From NCBI GenBank assembly GCA_021777135.1, contig JAJYDX010000006.1, positions 26,454-90,453 of the forward strand: 64,000 nt of DNA. The letters are read 5' to 3'. Positions 1-9,354 of this stretch are shown piece by piece. The position numbers were made by a program, and so were the translations under genes. The notes beneath the pieces are model-generated. The model was not told the origin of the DNA, did no database searches, and saw only the letters and a list, made by a program, of their open reading frames with translations. This stretch comes from a bacterium (lineage in GTDB: Bacteria; SZUA-79; Acidulodesulfobacterales; Acidulodesulfobacteraceae). Every line of letters starts with the position of its first letter. Position 1 is the first letter of the stretch.

Positions 1-257
1 TAATAGAAGAAGAGAAACCTATCTTGAGCAAACTTAAAGACGAGTGCGAAAAAAAAGGCATTAAGGTTAAAACAGTGCTGACACACGGAATGCCGATTAA
101 CGTTATATTGGAAACCATAAAAGAAGACGGACACGACCTTATAATAATGGGAACCCACGGAAAAACAGGTTTAACAAGATTAGTATTGGGCTCAATAGCC
201 GAAAACGTGGTAAGAAGATCGGATATTCCCGTTTTGCTATACCATTGCAAATGTTAG
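1..257 (+). CDS. Universal stress protein (UspA family), C-terminal part
   Basis: The reading frame is open from the window edge to the stop at 255-257, so the true start lies upstream; a TTG at 24 is internal. The visible 84 or so residues are the C-terminal half of a Usp domain. They hold the nucleotide-binding signature G-T-H-G-K-T-G followed by L-V-L-G-S, then the closing strand IPVLL. Usp proteins of this type usually bind ATP and form cytoplasmic dimers. The neighbour at 286-936 is on the opposite strand and converges with it. Family call is firm; the specific role is not known. Confidence 0.88.
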   Translation, partial: IEEEKPILSKLKDECEKKGIKVKTVLTHGMPINVILETIKEDGHDLIIMGTHGKTGLTRLVLGSIAENVVRRSDIPVLLYHCKC

Positions 258-285
258 TGTTATATTAAAAAATATGGATAAGCGG

Positions 286-936
286 TTATTCTTGAGAATA
301 TCCTTCCATAATTTTACCTAAAAACACGGCTTCCGGAACTGCTCCCACTACTTCGGTGTGTTCGTTAATTACCGTTTTTGGAACGCTGAAAACCGAATAT
401 CTGTCGGAAAGATTATGAAATTCCTGAATTTCTATAATATCCGAAGTAATATTTTCGTTTTCTATCGCAAAATTGTGTGCAAGAACCGCCGCCGGCGGAC
501 AATGAGGTCAGGTAGGCGTTACAAAGACTTGAATATTTAAAGGCTTCGTAATGCTCTTAAGCTTTTCTATAGTTTTTTCGGAAAGACCGGTTTTTTTAGT
601 TGAAACATTAATTATGGCATGAATCAGGGTCATAAATTCATGTCCTGCCGGCATTCCGTAATATCGGACGCCGTAATCTTTGTCGCCTGCTATTGCGATA
701 GCAGGGGTTCTTTTTATATTGTACTGTTTTACTTTGTCCGTATCTTTATCGAAATCGTATTCCTCTAAGGTGATTTTATCGCTAAGACCTGATAATTCTA
801 CTAATATATCTTTTGCTTCCTTACAATATAAACAGCCGTCTTCAGATTTAAAAAATATAATCTTAATATTGTTTTCAAGCTTATCGCTAAAATCTTTCCT
901 TAAAGATTCGGCATCCTGCTCGCTAAGTAAAGGCAT
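286..936 (-). CDS. Glutaredoxin/thioredoxin-like protein disulfide oxidoreductase, selenoprotein with in-frame UGA (Sec)
   Basis: Two thioredoxin folds in tandem, as in the PDO/glutaredoxin-like family. The first has a CLYC motif. In the second, the expected active site after the strand QVFVTPT reads UGA-Pro-His-Cys, that is U-x-x-C, with UGA at 510-508. After the UGA the frame stays open for 73 codons that continue the family (PPAAVLAHNF, then SVPKTVINE with its cis-Pro) and stops at TAA 288-286. Total is 216 residues counting Sec, normal for the family. The start is ATG 936, with AAGGAT about 7 nt upstream; an in-frame ATG at 1011 gives a less likely extension. A bacterial SECIS-like hairpin directly follows the UGA. 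Likely a cytoplasmic thiol or selenol reductase. The alternative is a pseudogene with a nonsense Cys-to-stop change, but the undamaged downstream frame and the exact Cys position argue against it. Confidence 0.85.
486..510 (-). promoter_or_regulatory. UGA selenocysteine codon and candidate bacterial SECIS hairpin
   Basis: The UGA occupies 510-508. Starting 10 nt after it, CCGCC (498-494), loop GGC (493-491) and GGCGG (490-486) form a 5-bp all-GC stem. The loop opens with G, and its distance from the UGA is close to that of the fdhF SECIS upper hairpin. A weaker outer pairing, AUUGU with ACAAU, is also possible. Inferred, not folded by program. Confidence 0.6.
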
Positions 937-958
937 ACTTTTATCCTTTTTTATAATT

Positions 959-1008
959 TTGCATTTTATCCTTTTTTTATTATATAATAGTTCATAATTT
1001 AAATTCAA
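959..1008. promoter_or_regulatory. Overlapping divergent promoters
   Basis: Minus strand: TTGAAT (1008-1003), 18 nt, TATAAT (984-979), directed at the selenoprotein gene. Plus strand: TTGCAT (959-964), 18 nt, TATAAT (983-988), directed at the phospholipase-like gene. The two -10 boxes overlap within TATATAATA, so the two genes may compete for polymerase. Confidence 0.5.
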
Positions 1009-1015
1009 CAAAAAT

Positions 1016-1708
1016 ATGCAGCCTAAACTTCATAATTATTGTATAGATAAAACTTTTGAGCTTTTGTATAACGACTCAAGAAGCGACGTTTTAAAAACTA
1101 TTTTCGACCCGCGCATTTCTGCAGTATCCGTTGAAGAAAGAATTAAGCTTATGCAGCACGGTTCTTACATAATTGACAGGCTTGCAATAAAAAAAATGAG
1201 GATACATTGGTTTGGAGGACATTATCTCTATCCTCATTCACATGCCGGCTATATAAGAGGATTTTCTGACGCCGGCACTAAATGCGCTCAGCTTTTTAAT
1301 ATTGCAGTTAAGGATTGGGAATATGGCAGAATTAAAAAATCGATGATTGCTCTTGGCGGAGCCGTTCATTTAGTTCAGGACCTTTGCATACCTTTTCATA
1401 CGACTAATATGGCACTTAAAAAGCATATACTATTTGAAAGATGGATGTCATCACATTATTTAGACGTCAATTTAAAATTAGAAAACGGCACATATAAATT
1501 CAAGCCGTTAAAAGGGCATTATAAGGATATGCATCCATTCGGATGGGTGGATTATAACGCGCATAATTCTTCGATGTTTCTACCTGAATTGCTTTACGCA
1601 AAAACTAAAGCTGAATATTTTAACGCTATGAATAGGATATTGCCGGAGGCCGTAAAAACTTCTGCAGGCTTTCTGGAATTGTTTGCCAAAAAAGTCCGAA
1701 AACAATAA
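1016..1708 (+). CDS. Zinc-dependent phospholipase C-like protein
   Basis: 230 residues, all-helical. The signature GGAVHLVQDLCIPFHTTN (about residues 115-132) matches the H-x-x-x-D-x-x-x-P-x-H zinc cluster of the zinc-dependent phospholipase C / S1-P1 nuclease fold. Further histidines (HWFGGHYLYPHSH, about 64-76, and a late YNAHNSS) could complete a three-metal site. No signal peptide is visible, unlike classical secreted PLCs, so substrate and location are open. ATG 1016 has no clear Shine-Dalgarno; it lies 28 nt after the -10 box at 983-988. The downstream CobD-like gene starts 8 nt after this stop and probably shares the transcript. Confidence 0.72.
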   Translation: MQPKLHNYCIDKTFELLYNDSRSDVLKTIFDPRISAVSVEERIKLMQHGSYIIDRLAIKKMRIHWFGGHYLYPHSHAGYIRGFSDAGTKCAQLFNIAVKDWEYGRIKKSMIALGGAVHLVQDLCIPFHTTNMALKKHILFERWMSSHYLDVNLKLENGTYKFKPLKGHYKDMHPFGWVDYNAHNSSMFLPELLYAKTKAEYFNAMNRILPEAVKTSAGFLELFAKKVRKQ

Positions 1709-1715
1709 AAAAATA

Positions 1716-2837
1716 ATGAAGTCTATTTTTAACCTCGAAGACCATGGGGGCGGCGTAATGCCGTACGGATATAAAAGCGGGATAATCGACTTTTCCGCTA
1801 ATATAAACCCCATTGGATTAAGCAAAAAAGCAGCAAAAATTTTTAAATACCCGGGCAGATTAAAATACTTCACGGAAAATTATCCTGAAATCTATCCCGA
1901 ATCATTTATAAAAAACTTATCGGATTACCACTCCGCAGATAAAAAATGCATATTCCCCGGTGCGGGAGCCGCCGACCTTTTATTTAACACGGTATGCATG
2001 TTGAATCCTAATAAAATTATTATCGTCGAACCTTCTTTTTTAGAATATGAAAGAGCTGCGTCGCTTCGTACGAAAAAATCAGATATTATTCATATAAATA
2101 CATATTTTTCGGATAATTTTGAGCTGAAAGGAAAAAGTCTGTCAAATCTTTTAGAAAATATTAAAAAGCTAGATAAAAACGACTTAATTTTTATCGCAAC
2201 TCCTTCTAACCCTGCAGGCGCCGTAACGCCATTAAATACTATTATTAAAATATTGGGGCTTGCTAAAACAAAAAAAGCATTTTTAGTTTTAGACGAATCT
2301 TTTATGGATTTTTGTGAAGAATTTTCTTCTAAAACGTTAATCGCAGACGGCGGAAGGTTTGACAATTTAATAATAATTAGGTCTATGACAAAGTTTTTTG
2401 CTATGCCGGGGCAAAGACTGGGATATATATTAGCAAGCCATAAAATTATTAAAAAATTCGCGGAATACTCGGCGCCGTGGAAAATAACCTCTTTAGCCTC
2501 TGAAATAGCTTCAGAATCTTTAAAAGACAGAGATTATATAACAAAGTCGCGTATTTTATTGAACGGATTAAAAAATAATCTTCTGACGGAGCTTAAGAAA
2601 TTAAAATTTTTAGAAATCATACCCGGTAAAGCAAATTTTTTTCTAATAAAAATAAAAACAGCATCACCAGAGACATTTAACGCCTTAGATTTAAAAAACA
2701 GCCTTCACGAGTCCGGAATTTTAATAAGATATTGCGGATATTACAGGGGGTTGGACGATAAATATTTCAGGATAGCCGTAAGAAAAAAATACGAAAACGA
2801 TTTTTTAATAAAAAAATTAAAAGAAATTATTTTTTAG
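1716..2837 (+). CDS. CobD/HisC-like PLP-dependent aminotransferase or decarboxylase
   Basis: Fold type I PLP enzyme of about 373 residues. The N-terminus HGGGVMPYG followed by DFSANINPIGLS is typical of L-threonine-O-3-phosphate decarboxylase CobD, which supplies the aminopropanol linker of cobalamin. The PLP lysine lies in RSMTKFFAMPGQRLGY, with the Asn/Asp cofactor region in ATPSNPAG and DESFMDF. The ATG at 1716 is chosen; the frame also opens at a TTG at 1683 that would overlap the upstream gene. No other cobalamin gene is in view, so HisC (histidinol-phosphate aminotransferase) remains possible, although the N-terminus favours CobD. Confidence 0.75.
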   Translation: MKSIFNLEDHGGGVMPYGYKSGIIDFSANINPIGLSKKAAKIFKYPGRLKYFTENYPEIYPESFIKNLSDYHSADKKCIFPGAGAADLLFNTVCMLNPNKIIIVEPSFLEYERAASLRTKKSDIIHINTYFSDNFELKGKSLSNLLENIKKLDKNDLIFIATPSNPAGAVTPLNTIIKILGLAKTKKAFLVLDESFMDFCEEFSSKTLIADGGRFDNLIIIRSMTKFFAMPGQRLGYILASHKIIKKFAEYSAPWKITSLASEIASESLKDRDYITKSRILLNGLKNNLLTELKKLKFLEIIPGKANFFLIKIKTASPETFNALDLKNSLHESGILIRYCGYYRGLDDKYFRIAVRKKYENDFLIKKLKEIIF

Positions 2838-2844
2838 TAATATT

Positions 2845-4797
2845 TTAGCCGTGAAAATAATCGTAAATATTTTTTGCGGTATTTTTATTTACGCCCTTAA
2901 TTGCTGCCAATTCGTCTATCGGCGCTTTTTTTATATTTTCTACGCTTTCAAGCTTTTTAATCAAATTACCGTAAGTTATTTTTCCTACGCCGTCTATTTT
3001 TAATAATTCAGAGGTAATCAGCGATTTAACTTTTATTTTTGAAAAATAAGACACGGCAAACCTGTGGGCTTCGTCCCTTAAACGCATAAGCAAAAAAATT
3101 TCCTCCTTGTTTTTACCAAAATTTACTTCATTTTTTCTGTTAGGAAGATAAATTTTATCCGTTTCGTGATTTTTTTTATTTCCTCTGGCATCCTTAGATT
3201 TTGCGATTGCAATAAGCGCGGGCATATTTTCGGCTTTTATGCTTCCGTTATCCGTAAAATCTTTAGCCGCTTTAACAAGGACGTTAAGCTGCCCTTTTCC
3301 TCCGTCCACCATGATAATATCCGGCAGAGGGTCTTTCCCGGAAACGGCATTTCCGAAGCGCCTGCTTAAAGCTTCATACATCATTGCGTAATCGTCTGGG
3401 GTATTTTTTGATTTTATCCTGTAACGCCTGTATAAGGAAGCGTCTTTTTCTCCGTTTTTAAAAACTGCTTTGGATGCTACCGCGTAAGTTCCTGAAATGT
3501 TGGATATGTCGAAACATTCTATTATTTCAGGAATTTTGTTAAGCCTCAGGATGTCTTTTAGGGCGTTCAGTCTTTTTACGCTAATGGTGTTATTTTGTTT
3601 GTTGCTTAGATTCGTCTCTTTAATGTTTTCTTCGCCGCCGCTTCCCCGGTTACCTGCAGCTTTCTCGAAAAAATTCTTTTTTGCGTTCCTTAAAGCCATA
3701 GCCGCAACGGTTTCATATTTATTTTTGTTTCTTACCGCGCTTTTTACATCTAAAATCTTTACTTTTTTACCAGAAAAACGCTTAATATATTCGGCAAGGC
3801 TTTTTTTATCCTCGTCTTCTATTTTAACTGGTATAAATATCTCGTCTGGAATATTTGCGTTTGCTTCTAAATTTTTTGCGTAATACCTGTTCAAAAAATC
3901 GGATAGCATACCTGAATCGTTTAAATAAATATTCTTAAAAAAGAAATCTTTAGTTCCTGTAACCCTGCCGCCCCTTATAATCAGGACTACAACGTCTAGC
4001 TTATCATCTTGCTGATAAAATCCTATAACGTCTATATCTTTTTCTTCTTCAAGTACTACCGCCTGTTTTTCGTTGATAGTAGTTATGGCGTTGATTTTAT
4101 CCCTTAACTTTATGGCAGCTTCAAAATTTAATTCTTTAACATGCGCATCCATCGATCGCTTCATCGTTTTTAACAACCTACTGTTTTTTCCGCTAAGCAG
4201 AAGCCTTATTCCTTCTATAGATTTTTTATAAGTTTCCGCGTCGGCGTATCCGCAACATGGAGCGGAACACCTGTTTATTTGATAATAAAGACAGGGTTTT
4301 TTTTTAGCGGCATAGAAATTAAACTTATTGTCTGTGCAAGTTCTCATTTTAAATATTCTGTTTACCGTGTTTATCGTTTCATTAACTGCAAAAGCGCTTG
4401 AATAAGGACCAAAATACTCGCCATCGCCTTTTTTAAAATTTCTTGTTTTTACTACATACGGAAAACCGGTTTTTGTGTCGGCTATCTTAATATAAGGATA
4501 AGACTTGTCGTCTTTAAGACTTATATTGTATTTTGGCTTATATTGTTTTATAAGAGTATTTTCAAGCAGAAAAGCCTCCAGTTCGTTGCCGGAAATAATT
4601 GTTTCAATATCGCAGATTTTTGAAACTAAATGTTCCGTCTTTATTCCTGCGTTCTTGCCTGAAAAATACTGGGAAACTCTTTTTTTTAAGTTTTTGGCTT
4701 TGCCCACGTAGATAACGTCTCCGTTTATATTTTTCATAATATAAACTCCGGGAGACGCTGAAATATTTTTAATTTTGCGGGCTAAACTTTCGTTCAT
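2845..4797 (-). CDS. uvrC: Excinuclease ABC subunit C
   Basis: 650 residues, the usual length. The N-terminal GIY-YIG nuclease (PGVYIMKN, VIYVGKAKNLKKRVSQYF) makes the 3' incision. The central cysteine cluster is present (CLYYQINRCSAPCCGY), followed by a UVR segment (LNFEAAIKLRDKI). The RNase H-like domain (ECFDISNISGTYAVAS, then IIMVDGGKGQL) makes the 5' incision, and a C-terminal helix-hairpin-helix pair follows. It acts with UvrA/UvrB in nucleotide excision repair. It begins 4 nt after uvrB ends, so the two form one operon. Confidence 0.97.
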   Translation of the reverse strand: MNESLARKIKNISASPGVYIMKNINGDVIYVGKAKNLKKRVSQYFSGKNAGIKTEHLVSKICDIETIISGNELEAFLLENTLIKQYKPKYNISLKDDKSYPYIKIADTKTGFPYVVKTRNFKKGDGEYFGPYSSAFAVNETINTVNRIFKMRTCTDNKFNFYAAKKKPCLYYQINRCSAPCCGYADAETYKKSIEGIRLLLSGKNSRLLKTMKRSMDAHVKELNFEAAIKLRDKINAITTINEKQAVVLEEEKDIDVIGFYQQDDKLDVVVLIIRGGRVTGTKDFFFKNIYLNDSGMLSDFLNRYYAKNLEANANIPDEIFIPVKIEDEDKKSLAEYIKRFSGKKVKILDVKSAVRNKNKYETVAAMALRNAKKNFFEKAAGNRGSGGEENIKETNLSNKQNNTISVKRLNALKDILRLNKIPEIIECFDISNISGTYAVASKAVFKNGEKDASLYRRYRIKSKNTPDDYAMMYEALSRRFGNAVSGKDPLPDIIMVDGGKGQLNVLVKAAKDFTDNGSIKAENMPALIAIAKSKDARGNKKNHETDKIYLPNRKNEVNFGKNKEEIFLLMRLRDEAHRFAVSYFSKIKVKSLITSELLKIDGVGKITYGNLIKKLESVENIKKAPIDELAAIKGVNKNTAKNIYDYFHG

Positions 4798-4801
4798 AAC
4801 T

Positions 4802-6805
4802 TCAAACAGAATCCATTAACAGCATATTTTTTTTGATATTATTTATTTCGTCCCTATAGCGTGTAGCTTCCTCGAAATTCAGCTCCTTTGCCGCTTTTTT
4901 CATCTTTCTGGATAAATTTTTTATTAATTTCTCTGCTTCCTTAGGGTCTATAATCAGAAGCGGGTTTTCGCCTAACCCACCGGATATATCGATATAATCC
5001 TGTTCGAATATCGTAGTCAAAAGTCCTGCTATATTTTTTTGTATAGATTTAGGAGTAATATTATTTTTTTTGTTAAACGATTCTTGAATTTTTCTTCTTC
5101 TCTCCGTTTCAGAAATGGCAAACTTCATCGAATCGGTTATTTTATTTCCGTAAAGTATGACCTTGCCTTTAATATTTCTTGCCGCCCTGCCTATAGTCTG
5201 AATAAGGGATGTTTTTGAACGAAGAAATCCTTCCTTGTCCGCATCCAAAATTCCAATAAGTTCCACCTCGGGAATATCTAATCCTTCTCTTAATAAATTT
5301 ATTCCCACAAGAACGTCGAACTCGCCTAATCTTAATTCCCTTATAATTTTAAATCTCTCAAGAGAATCTATATCTGAATGAAGATATTTTGCTTTAATGC
5401 CGCTGTCCGTCAAAAACTCCGCCAGCTCCTCCGACATCCTTTTCGTCAAGGTTGTAACTAAAGCTCTTCCGCCACCCGCAACCGTCTTTTTAATTTCTCC
5501 CACTATATCATCTACTTGATTTGTTTCGGGTCTGACTTCTACTAAAGGATCTATTAATCCCGTAGGACGTATTATCTGTTCAACAACCTGCGAACTCACT
5601 TCCAGTTCATACTCTGCCGGCGTAGCCGAAACAAAAATAAGATTTTTTATATGCGACGAAAATTCCTCAAAATTCAATGGACGGTTGTCCAAAGCGCACG
5701 GCAGCCTGAAACCGTATTCCACCAGGGTAGATTTTCTTGAAATATCCCCGTTATACATCCCCCTGATTTGCGGAACGGCAACATGAGACTCATCTATCAT
5801 TATTATAAAATCGTCCGGAAAATAATCTAAAAGAGTAGGCGGAGGCTCTCCTTTTTTTCTTCCAGTCAAATGTCTGGAATAGTTTTCTATTCCAGAACAA
5901 TAACCCATTTCCTGCATCATTTCAAGATCATACATAGTCCTTTGTTCCAGTCTTTGAGCTTCTACAAGTTTTCCTAAAGACTTAAGCTCCATCAACCTGT
6001 CTTTTAACTCTTCTTTTATAGATTTTACCGCGCTTTTTAAAGTAACTTCATCGGCAACATAATGAGACGCAGGATAAATTGCAACCTTTGAAAGCCTTCT
6101 TTTAATAATACCCCTTAAAGGATCTATTTCGGCTATCATAGATATCTCGTTGCCGAAAAACTCTATCCTAACGGATGTTTCTTCTTCATATGCCGGAAAA
6201 ATATCGACTATATCTCCCCTTACCCTGAAAGTTCCACGATGAAAATCGACGTCGTTTCTTTCGTATCTAATATCGGTAAGCCTTTCAAGAACGTCGCTTA
6301 AGTTAATTTCTTCACCCTTTTTGACCTCAAGTAGCATATCCTTATAACTTTCTGGAGAACCTAAACCGTAAATGCATGAAACCGATGCTATGACTATTAC
6401 ATCCCTGCGCGAAAGAATAGATCGCGTTGCAGAATGTTTCATTTTATCTATCTGGTCGTTAATAGCCGAATCTTTTTCTATATATAAATCTTTTGAAGGA
6501 ACATAAGCTTCCGGCTGGTAATAATCATAATAACTTATAAAAAACTCAACCGCATTTTCAGGGAATAGAGTCTTAAATTCTGAATATAGCTGACCGGCAA
6601 GTGTTTTATTAGGGGCTATTATAAGGGCGGGTCTTTCAAGCCTTTTAATAACGTTGGCCATTGTAAATGTTTTACCTGAACCGGTTACTCCCAGAAGCGT
6701 TTGATATCTCAGGTTTTTATTTTTTACGCCTTCTACTAATAAGCTTATCGCCTCAGGCTGATCTCCCGCAGGACTATTTTCCGAAACAAGATTAAACAAA
6801 TCCAT
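4802..6805 (-). CDS. uvrB: Excinuclease ABC subunit B
   Basis: 667 residues. Walker A is GVTGSGKTF (about 40-48). The damage-binding beta-hairpin region begins at [13 protein letters not shown] and runs on to a TRSILSRRD segment. The helicase DE-x-H-like box is IDESHV. Motifs V and VI are in [13 protein letters not shown] and [13 protein letters not shown] domain at the C-terminus ([13 protein letters not shown]) contacts UvrC. The damage-verifying helicase of excision repair; it leads the uvrBC pair. No LexA-type site was recognised upstream. Confidence 0.97.
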   Translation of the reverse strand: MDLFNLVSENSPAGDQPEAISLLVEGVKNKNLRYQTLLGVTGSGKTFTMANVIKRLERPALIIAPNKTLAGQLYSEFKTLFPENAVEFFISYYDYYQPEAYVPSKDLYIEKDSAINDQIDKMKHSATRSILSRRDVIVIASVSCIYGLGSPESYKDMLLEVKKGEEINLSDVLERLTDIRYERNDVDFHRGTFRVRGDIVDIFPAYEEETSVRIEFFGNEISMIAEIDPLRGIIKRRLSKVAIYPASHYVADEVTLKSAVKSIKEELKDRLMELKSLGKLVEAQRLEQRTMYDLEMMQEMGYCSGIENYSRHLTGRKKGEPPPTLLDYFPDDFIIMIDESHVAVPQIRGMYNGDISRKSTLVEYGFRLPCALDNRPLNFEEFSSHIKNLIFVSATPAEYELEVSSQVVEQIIRPTGLIDPLVEVRPETNQVDDIVGEIKKTVAGGGRALVTTLTKRMSEELAEFLTDSGIKAKYLHSDIDSLERFKIIRELRLGEFDVLVGINLLREGLDIPEVELIGILDADKEGFLRSKTSLIQTIGRAARNIKGKVILYGNKITDSMKFAISETERRRKIQESFNKKNNITPKSIQKNIAGLLTTIFEQDYIDISGGLGENPLLIIDPKEAEKLIKNLSRKMKKAAKELNFEEATRYRDEINNIKKNMLLMDSV

Positions 6806-7124
6806 AATAATTTTATTTTATCATTTTTTTATGGAAATATCGCCTGTCAAACTTGACCCAAAACCCAGTTTGTCATTAAAACGCGGAGGGCTAAACGTGA
6901 TATTTAAACAAAAAAATACCGCCGTATCAGCCACTGGTTTTTAACGTCCAATGTGCTTATAGTTAAGCATTAAACTGACTGACGGCGGTACACTGCTTAA
7001 AGATTTATTAATACCAAATTCATTTATGCTTATTTAATTCCTCAATTTAATTATAACGCGCATTTTTTAAAATTCAAGTGTAATTTATTTTAAATTTTTT
7101 ATTCCATTTAGTATAATCATTAAA
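6806..7124. other. Intergenic region with a large imperfect hairpin
   Basis: No gene seen. An inverted repeat spans 6917-6990: TACCGCCGT (6917-6925) pairs with ACGGCGGTA (6982-6990), and CAG/CTG pairs inside it after a two-base internal loop. The enclosed segment is AT-rich. It could be a structured RNA, a small non-autonomous element or a terminator between uvrB and the glycosyltransferase gene; no long T run follows. Confidence 0.4.
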
Positions 7125-8300
7125 ATGAATATAATTCATATAATATCGTCCAAGGGATGGGGCGGGGCGGAAAACAGCGCGGCTTATCTTGCAAAATCAC
7201 AAATAAAACAAGGAAATAAGGCATATTTTTTCATACATTCCCTTAACAGAAAAATGATAAACGTTTTAAATTCTGTTAATGTGCCATATTTTGCGGCTTT
7301 TGATCCGGAAAGAAAAAACGTTTTTGCTATTAAGAAGCTGATAAACCTGTGCTATCGTCTTAAAATTGACATTATTCACACTCACCTTGCAACAGGCTGT
7401 TATATAGGTTTAATTGCCGGAAACAGCCTTGGCATACCGGTCGTTTCGCGCATAAATACATACTGCGGCTATCCTTACTATGCGGCGGCGGACAGGCTAT
7501 TATTCGTTTCTGAGGACTTAAAAAACTACTTTATTAAAGATTATTTTAATTCTCAATCCTTTATTAATTACAATCCAGATATAGTTGAAAAAACGATAAA
7601 CAGGTTATTTAATTTTAAATTTGGTCATATTTACGTTCAAGAAATTAACTCTAAATCTGGAATAGCCCAAGATACCCTGCCTGATGTATTTTCAGACAAC
7701 GACAAAAAAATAAACGGATACGAAGGTTTTTTTAATATAGGAATTACCGGAAGGGTTACTGTAGAGAAAGGTCAACATTACCTCATAGAAGCATTGGACC
7801 TGATAAAAAAAGAAAACGATAAAACAGCGCTGCCTTCTCTTGCGGGCAAACCGGTTATGCTTCATATCGTAGGAAACGGAAATAATGAAAAAAATCTCGT
7901 AAAAGCCGTAGCGGTCAAAAAACTTCAAAACAGCGTCAAATTCTGGGGATATCAGAACGATGTAAGGCCTTTTATAAATATGTTCGACATCGCGGTTTCC
8001 TATACTAGCAAAGAACCCTTTGGAATAAACAATCTAGAATATATGCTTATGAAAAAACCGTGTATAGCACCCAACAGCGGCGGCGTTCCAGAAATATACG
8101 GCGACACTAATATATTAATAGAACCGGAAAATCCATATGCCCTTAAGGAATCCATAAAACTTTACGCAAACGACCCCGACTTTATGGCTCTTGAAGCCGA
8201 TAAAGGTTTTGATAGAGCCAAAAATTTTTTTAGCTCTGAAAAAATATACAATGAAACAATGAAAGAATATATGTTTGCAACTGCGGTCAAGCAAAAATAA
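7125..8300 (+). CDS. Glycosyltransferase, family 4 (GT-B fold)
   Basis: 391 residues. The N-terminal Rossmann domain opens with the donor/acceptor loop ISSKGWGGAENSA and includes DIIHTHLA. The C-terminal domain has ITGRVTVEKGQHYLIEAL, HIVGNG, VKFWGY, and the nucleotide-sugar binding E-x(7)-E region (SKEPFGINNLEYMLMKKPCIAPNSGGVPEI). This matches GT4 retaining glycosyltransferases that build lipopolysaccharide or exopolysaccharide. A stretch at about 140-190 between the two domains is unusually long. It is a single gene, not in a sugar cluster here; the specific sugar is unknown. Confidence 0.85.
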   Translation: MNIIHIISSKGWGGAENSAAYLAKSQIKQGNKAYFFIHSLNRKMINVLNSVNVPYFAAFDPERKNVFAIKKLINLCYRLKIDIIHTHLATGCYIGLIAGNSLGIPVVSRINTYCGYPYYAAADRLLFVSEDLKNYFIKDYFNSQSFINYNPDIVEKTINRLFNFKFGHIYVQEINSKSGIAQDTLPDVFSDNDKKINGYEGFFNIGITGRVTVEKGQHYLIEALDLIKKENDKTALPSLAGKPVMLHIVGNGNNEKNLVKAVAVKKLQNSVKFWGYQNDVRPFINMFDIAVSYTSKEPFGINNLEYMLMKKPCIAPNSGGVPEIYGDTNILIEPENPYALKESIKLYANDPDFMALEADKGFDRAKNFFSSEKIYNETMKEYMFATAVKQK

Positions 8301-8390
8301 CAAGTGTGTTTGCTTTCGCGATTTAATGCTAAATTTATAAGTATTCTGGAATGTTTAGAGGTTCTTAGGAAAATCCCTTAGACTTCCCTT

Positions 8391-8562
8391 CCTCCCTTAG
8401 CGCCAGCACCCTTTTCGGCATGTCATTCTTAAACTTCTCCCTTTCCTCGTTAAACCACTCCCATATCCCCACGGACCTGATTATTTGGCTCATCCTCTCC
8501 ATTTTTAGTCCAAGTTCCCTGCCGACGGAAGGGGCATTGAATTCGTGCCTGGTTAAAAAGGT
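8391..8562 (-). pseudogene. Fragment of the multi-HTH protein gene (relic of an older element)
   Basis: Reading the minus strand gives a peptide that starts at about TFLTRHEFNAPSVGRELG and includes SQIIRSVGIWEWFNEE. It is roughly 70 percent identical to residues 152-208 or so of the HTH protein encoded at 21961-22695. Both ends are missing, with no start or stop. It lies about 110 bp left of the first tRNA-Gly repeat, as expected for the degenerate right end of a neighbouring element. Confidence 0.75.
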
Positions 8563-8673
8563 TTTAATTTTTACGATTTAAGTCATACGTTCGCAAGTCG
8601 GTTAGTTATAATAGAGGTAAACATTATAGCGTTATCAGGCAAAAACATCGGAACTCTGAATCCTTGTAAATAC

Positions 8674-8718
8674 TGGAGCGGGCAACGGGGTTCGAACCCG
8701 CGACACCAAGCTTGGGAA
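8674..8718. repeat. Attachment-site repeat 1 (partial tRNA-Gly 3' end)
   Basis: 45 bases identical to the 3' portion of the intact tRNA-Gly at 50106-50150, from the CCA end through the T arm to the anticodon loop. Left flank 8662-8673 (CCTTGTAAATAC) also matches the flank of repeat 2. It marks the left end of element A. The 8719-9010 stretch to its right holds no recognisable gene. Confidence 0.85.
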
Positions 8719-9010
8719 TTACGCCCGGGCTTTTTTATAAAAACTAACAATACCGGGCATCCCGGCTTACCTATTGGATTTAAGGGGATTTTATATTTTT
8801 TGTTTTAGAGGTAATTTTTTATTAATTTTTATAAATTTCACTATACTTTCGCTATACCTGGGTGGCCGGGGGTTGCGAAGGCAATTTATAATGAACCCAT
8901 AAATTTGAACAGCATTTTTTAATTTCTTATTCCTCAAGATTCAAAATCTGTTAAAATTTAATAATAAGAAATTAAAAAACTTCAAATTTAAAGGGGTAAA
9001 ACAAAAATTA

Positions 9011-9354
9011 CTATTTATTTTTTCCACAAGTTTCAGCAACATTTGTCCAAACAAAAGTGGTATTTTCTTTTGTATGAAGTTCACCATTTTGTCCGTTATG
9101 TTTCTTGCACATCGGAATAATGTAAGGGTGCGTTTTATAGCCTTCACATTCTGCGTGTGGCCTAATTATATGGGCGCCAACCTCGGCAGGTTCCTCACAA
9201 CCCGATAACCCGATATAGAACAAATTAAGGTAATATCTCCGCTTAACTTTCCCCAATGGCCTATCCAAGTGGCACAATTTGGACAGGTGTTTTCAGAGGT
9301 TCCATTAACATTTTTAACTATTACTTTTTCTTTGACTGTATAAACTTTCTTCAT
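9011..9354 (-). pseudogene. Zinc-binding, HNH-like small protein broken by an 8-bp duplication
   Basis: From ATG 9354 (GGAGGG 7 nt upstream) the frame reads through CPNCATWIGHWGKLSG and then into a premature stop. Removing one copy of the tandem octamer at 9200-9207/9208-9215 (TATCGGGT on the minus strand) restores a single frame of about 112 residues. It continues ISGCEEPAEVGAHIIRPH, then PMCKKHNGQNGEL, and ends near ETCGKNK. The repaired protein has a CxxC, a later C...H and a C-x-x-H, suggesting a treble-clef or HNH-type zinc fold. Function unknown. A programmed frameshift is possible but unlikely given the exact duplication. Confidence 0.65.

Noticed and set aside
358..540. Plus-strand frame of 60 codons
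   Set aside because: It lies over the C-terminal half of the selenoprotein on the other strand and has no family features or SD.
9011..9354. Programmed frameshift
   Set aside because: No slippery heptamer or downstream structure; the exact octamer duplication explains the shift better.
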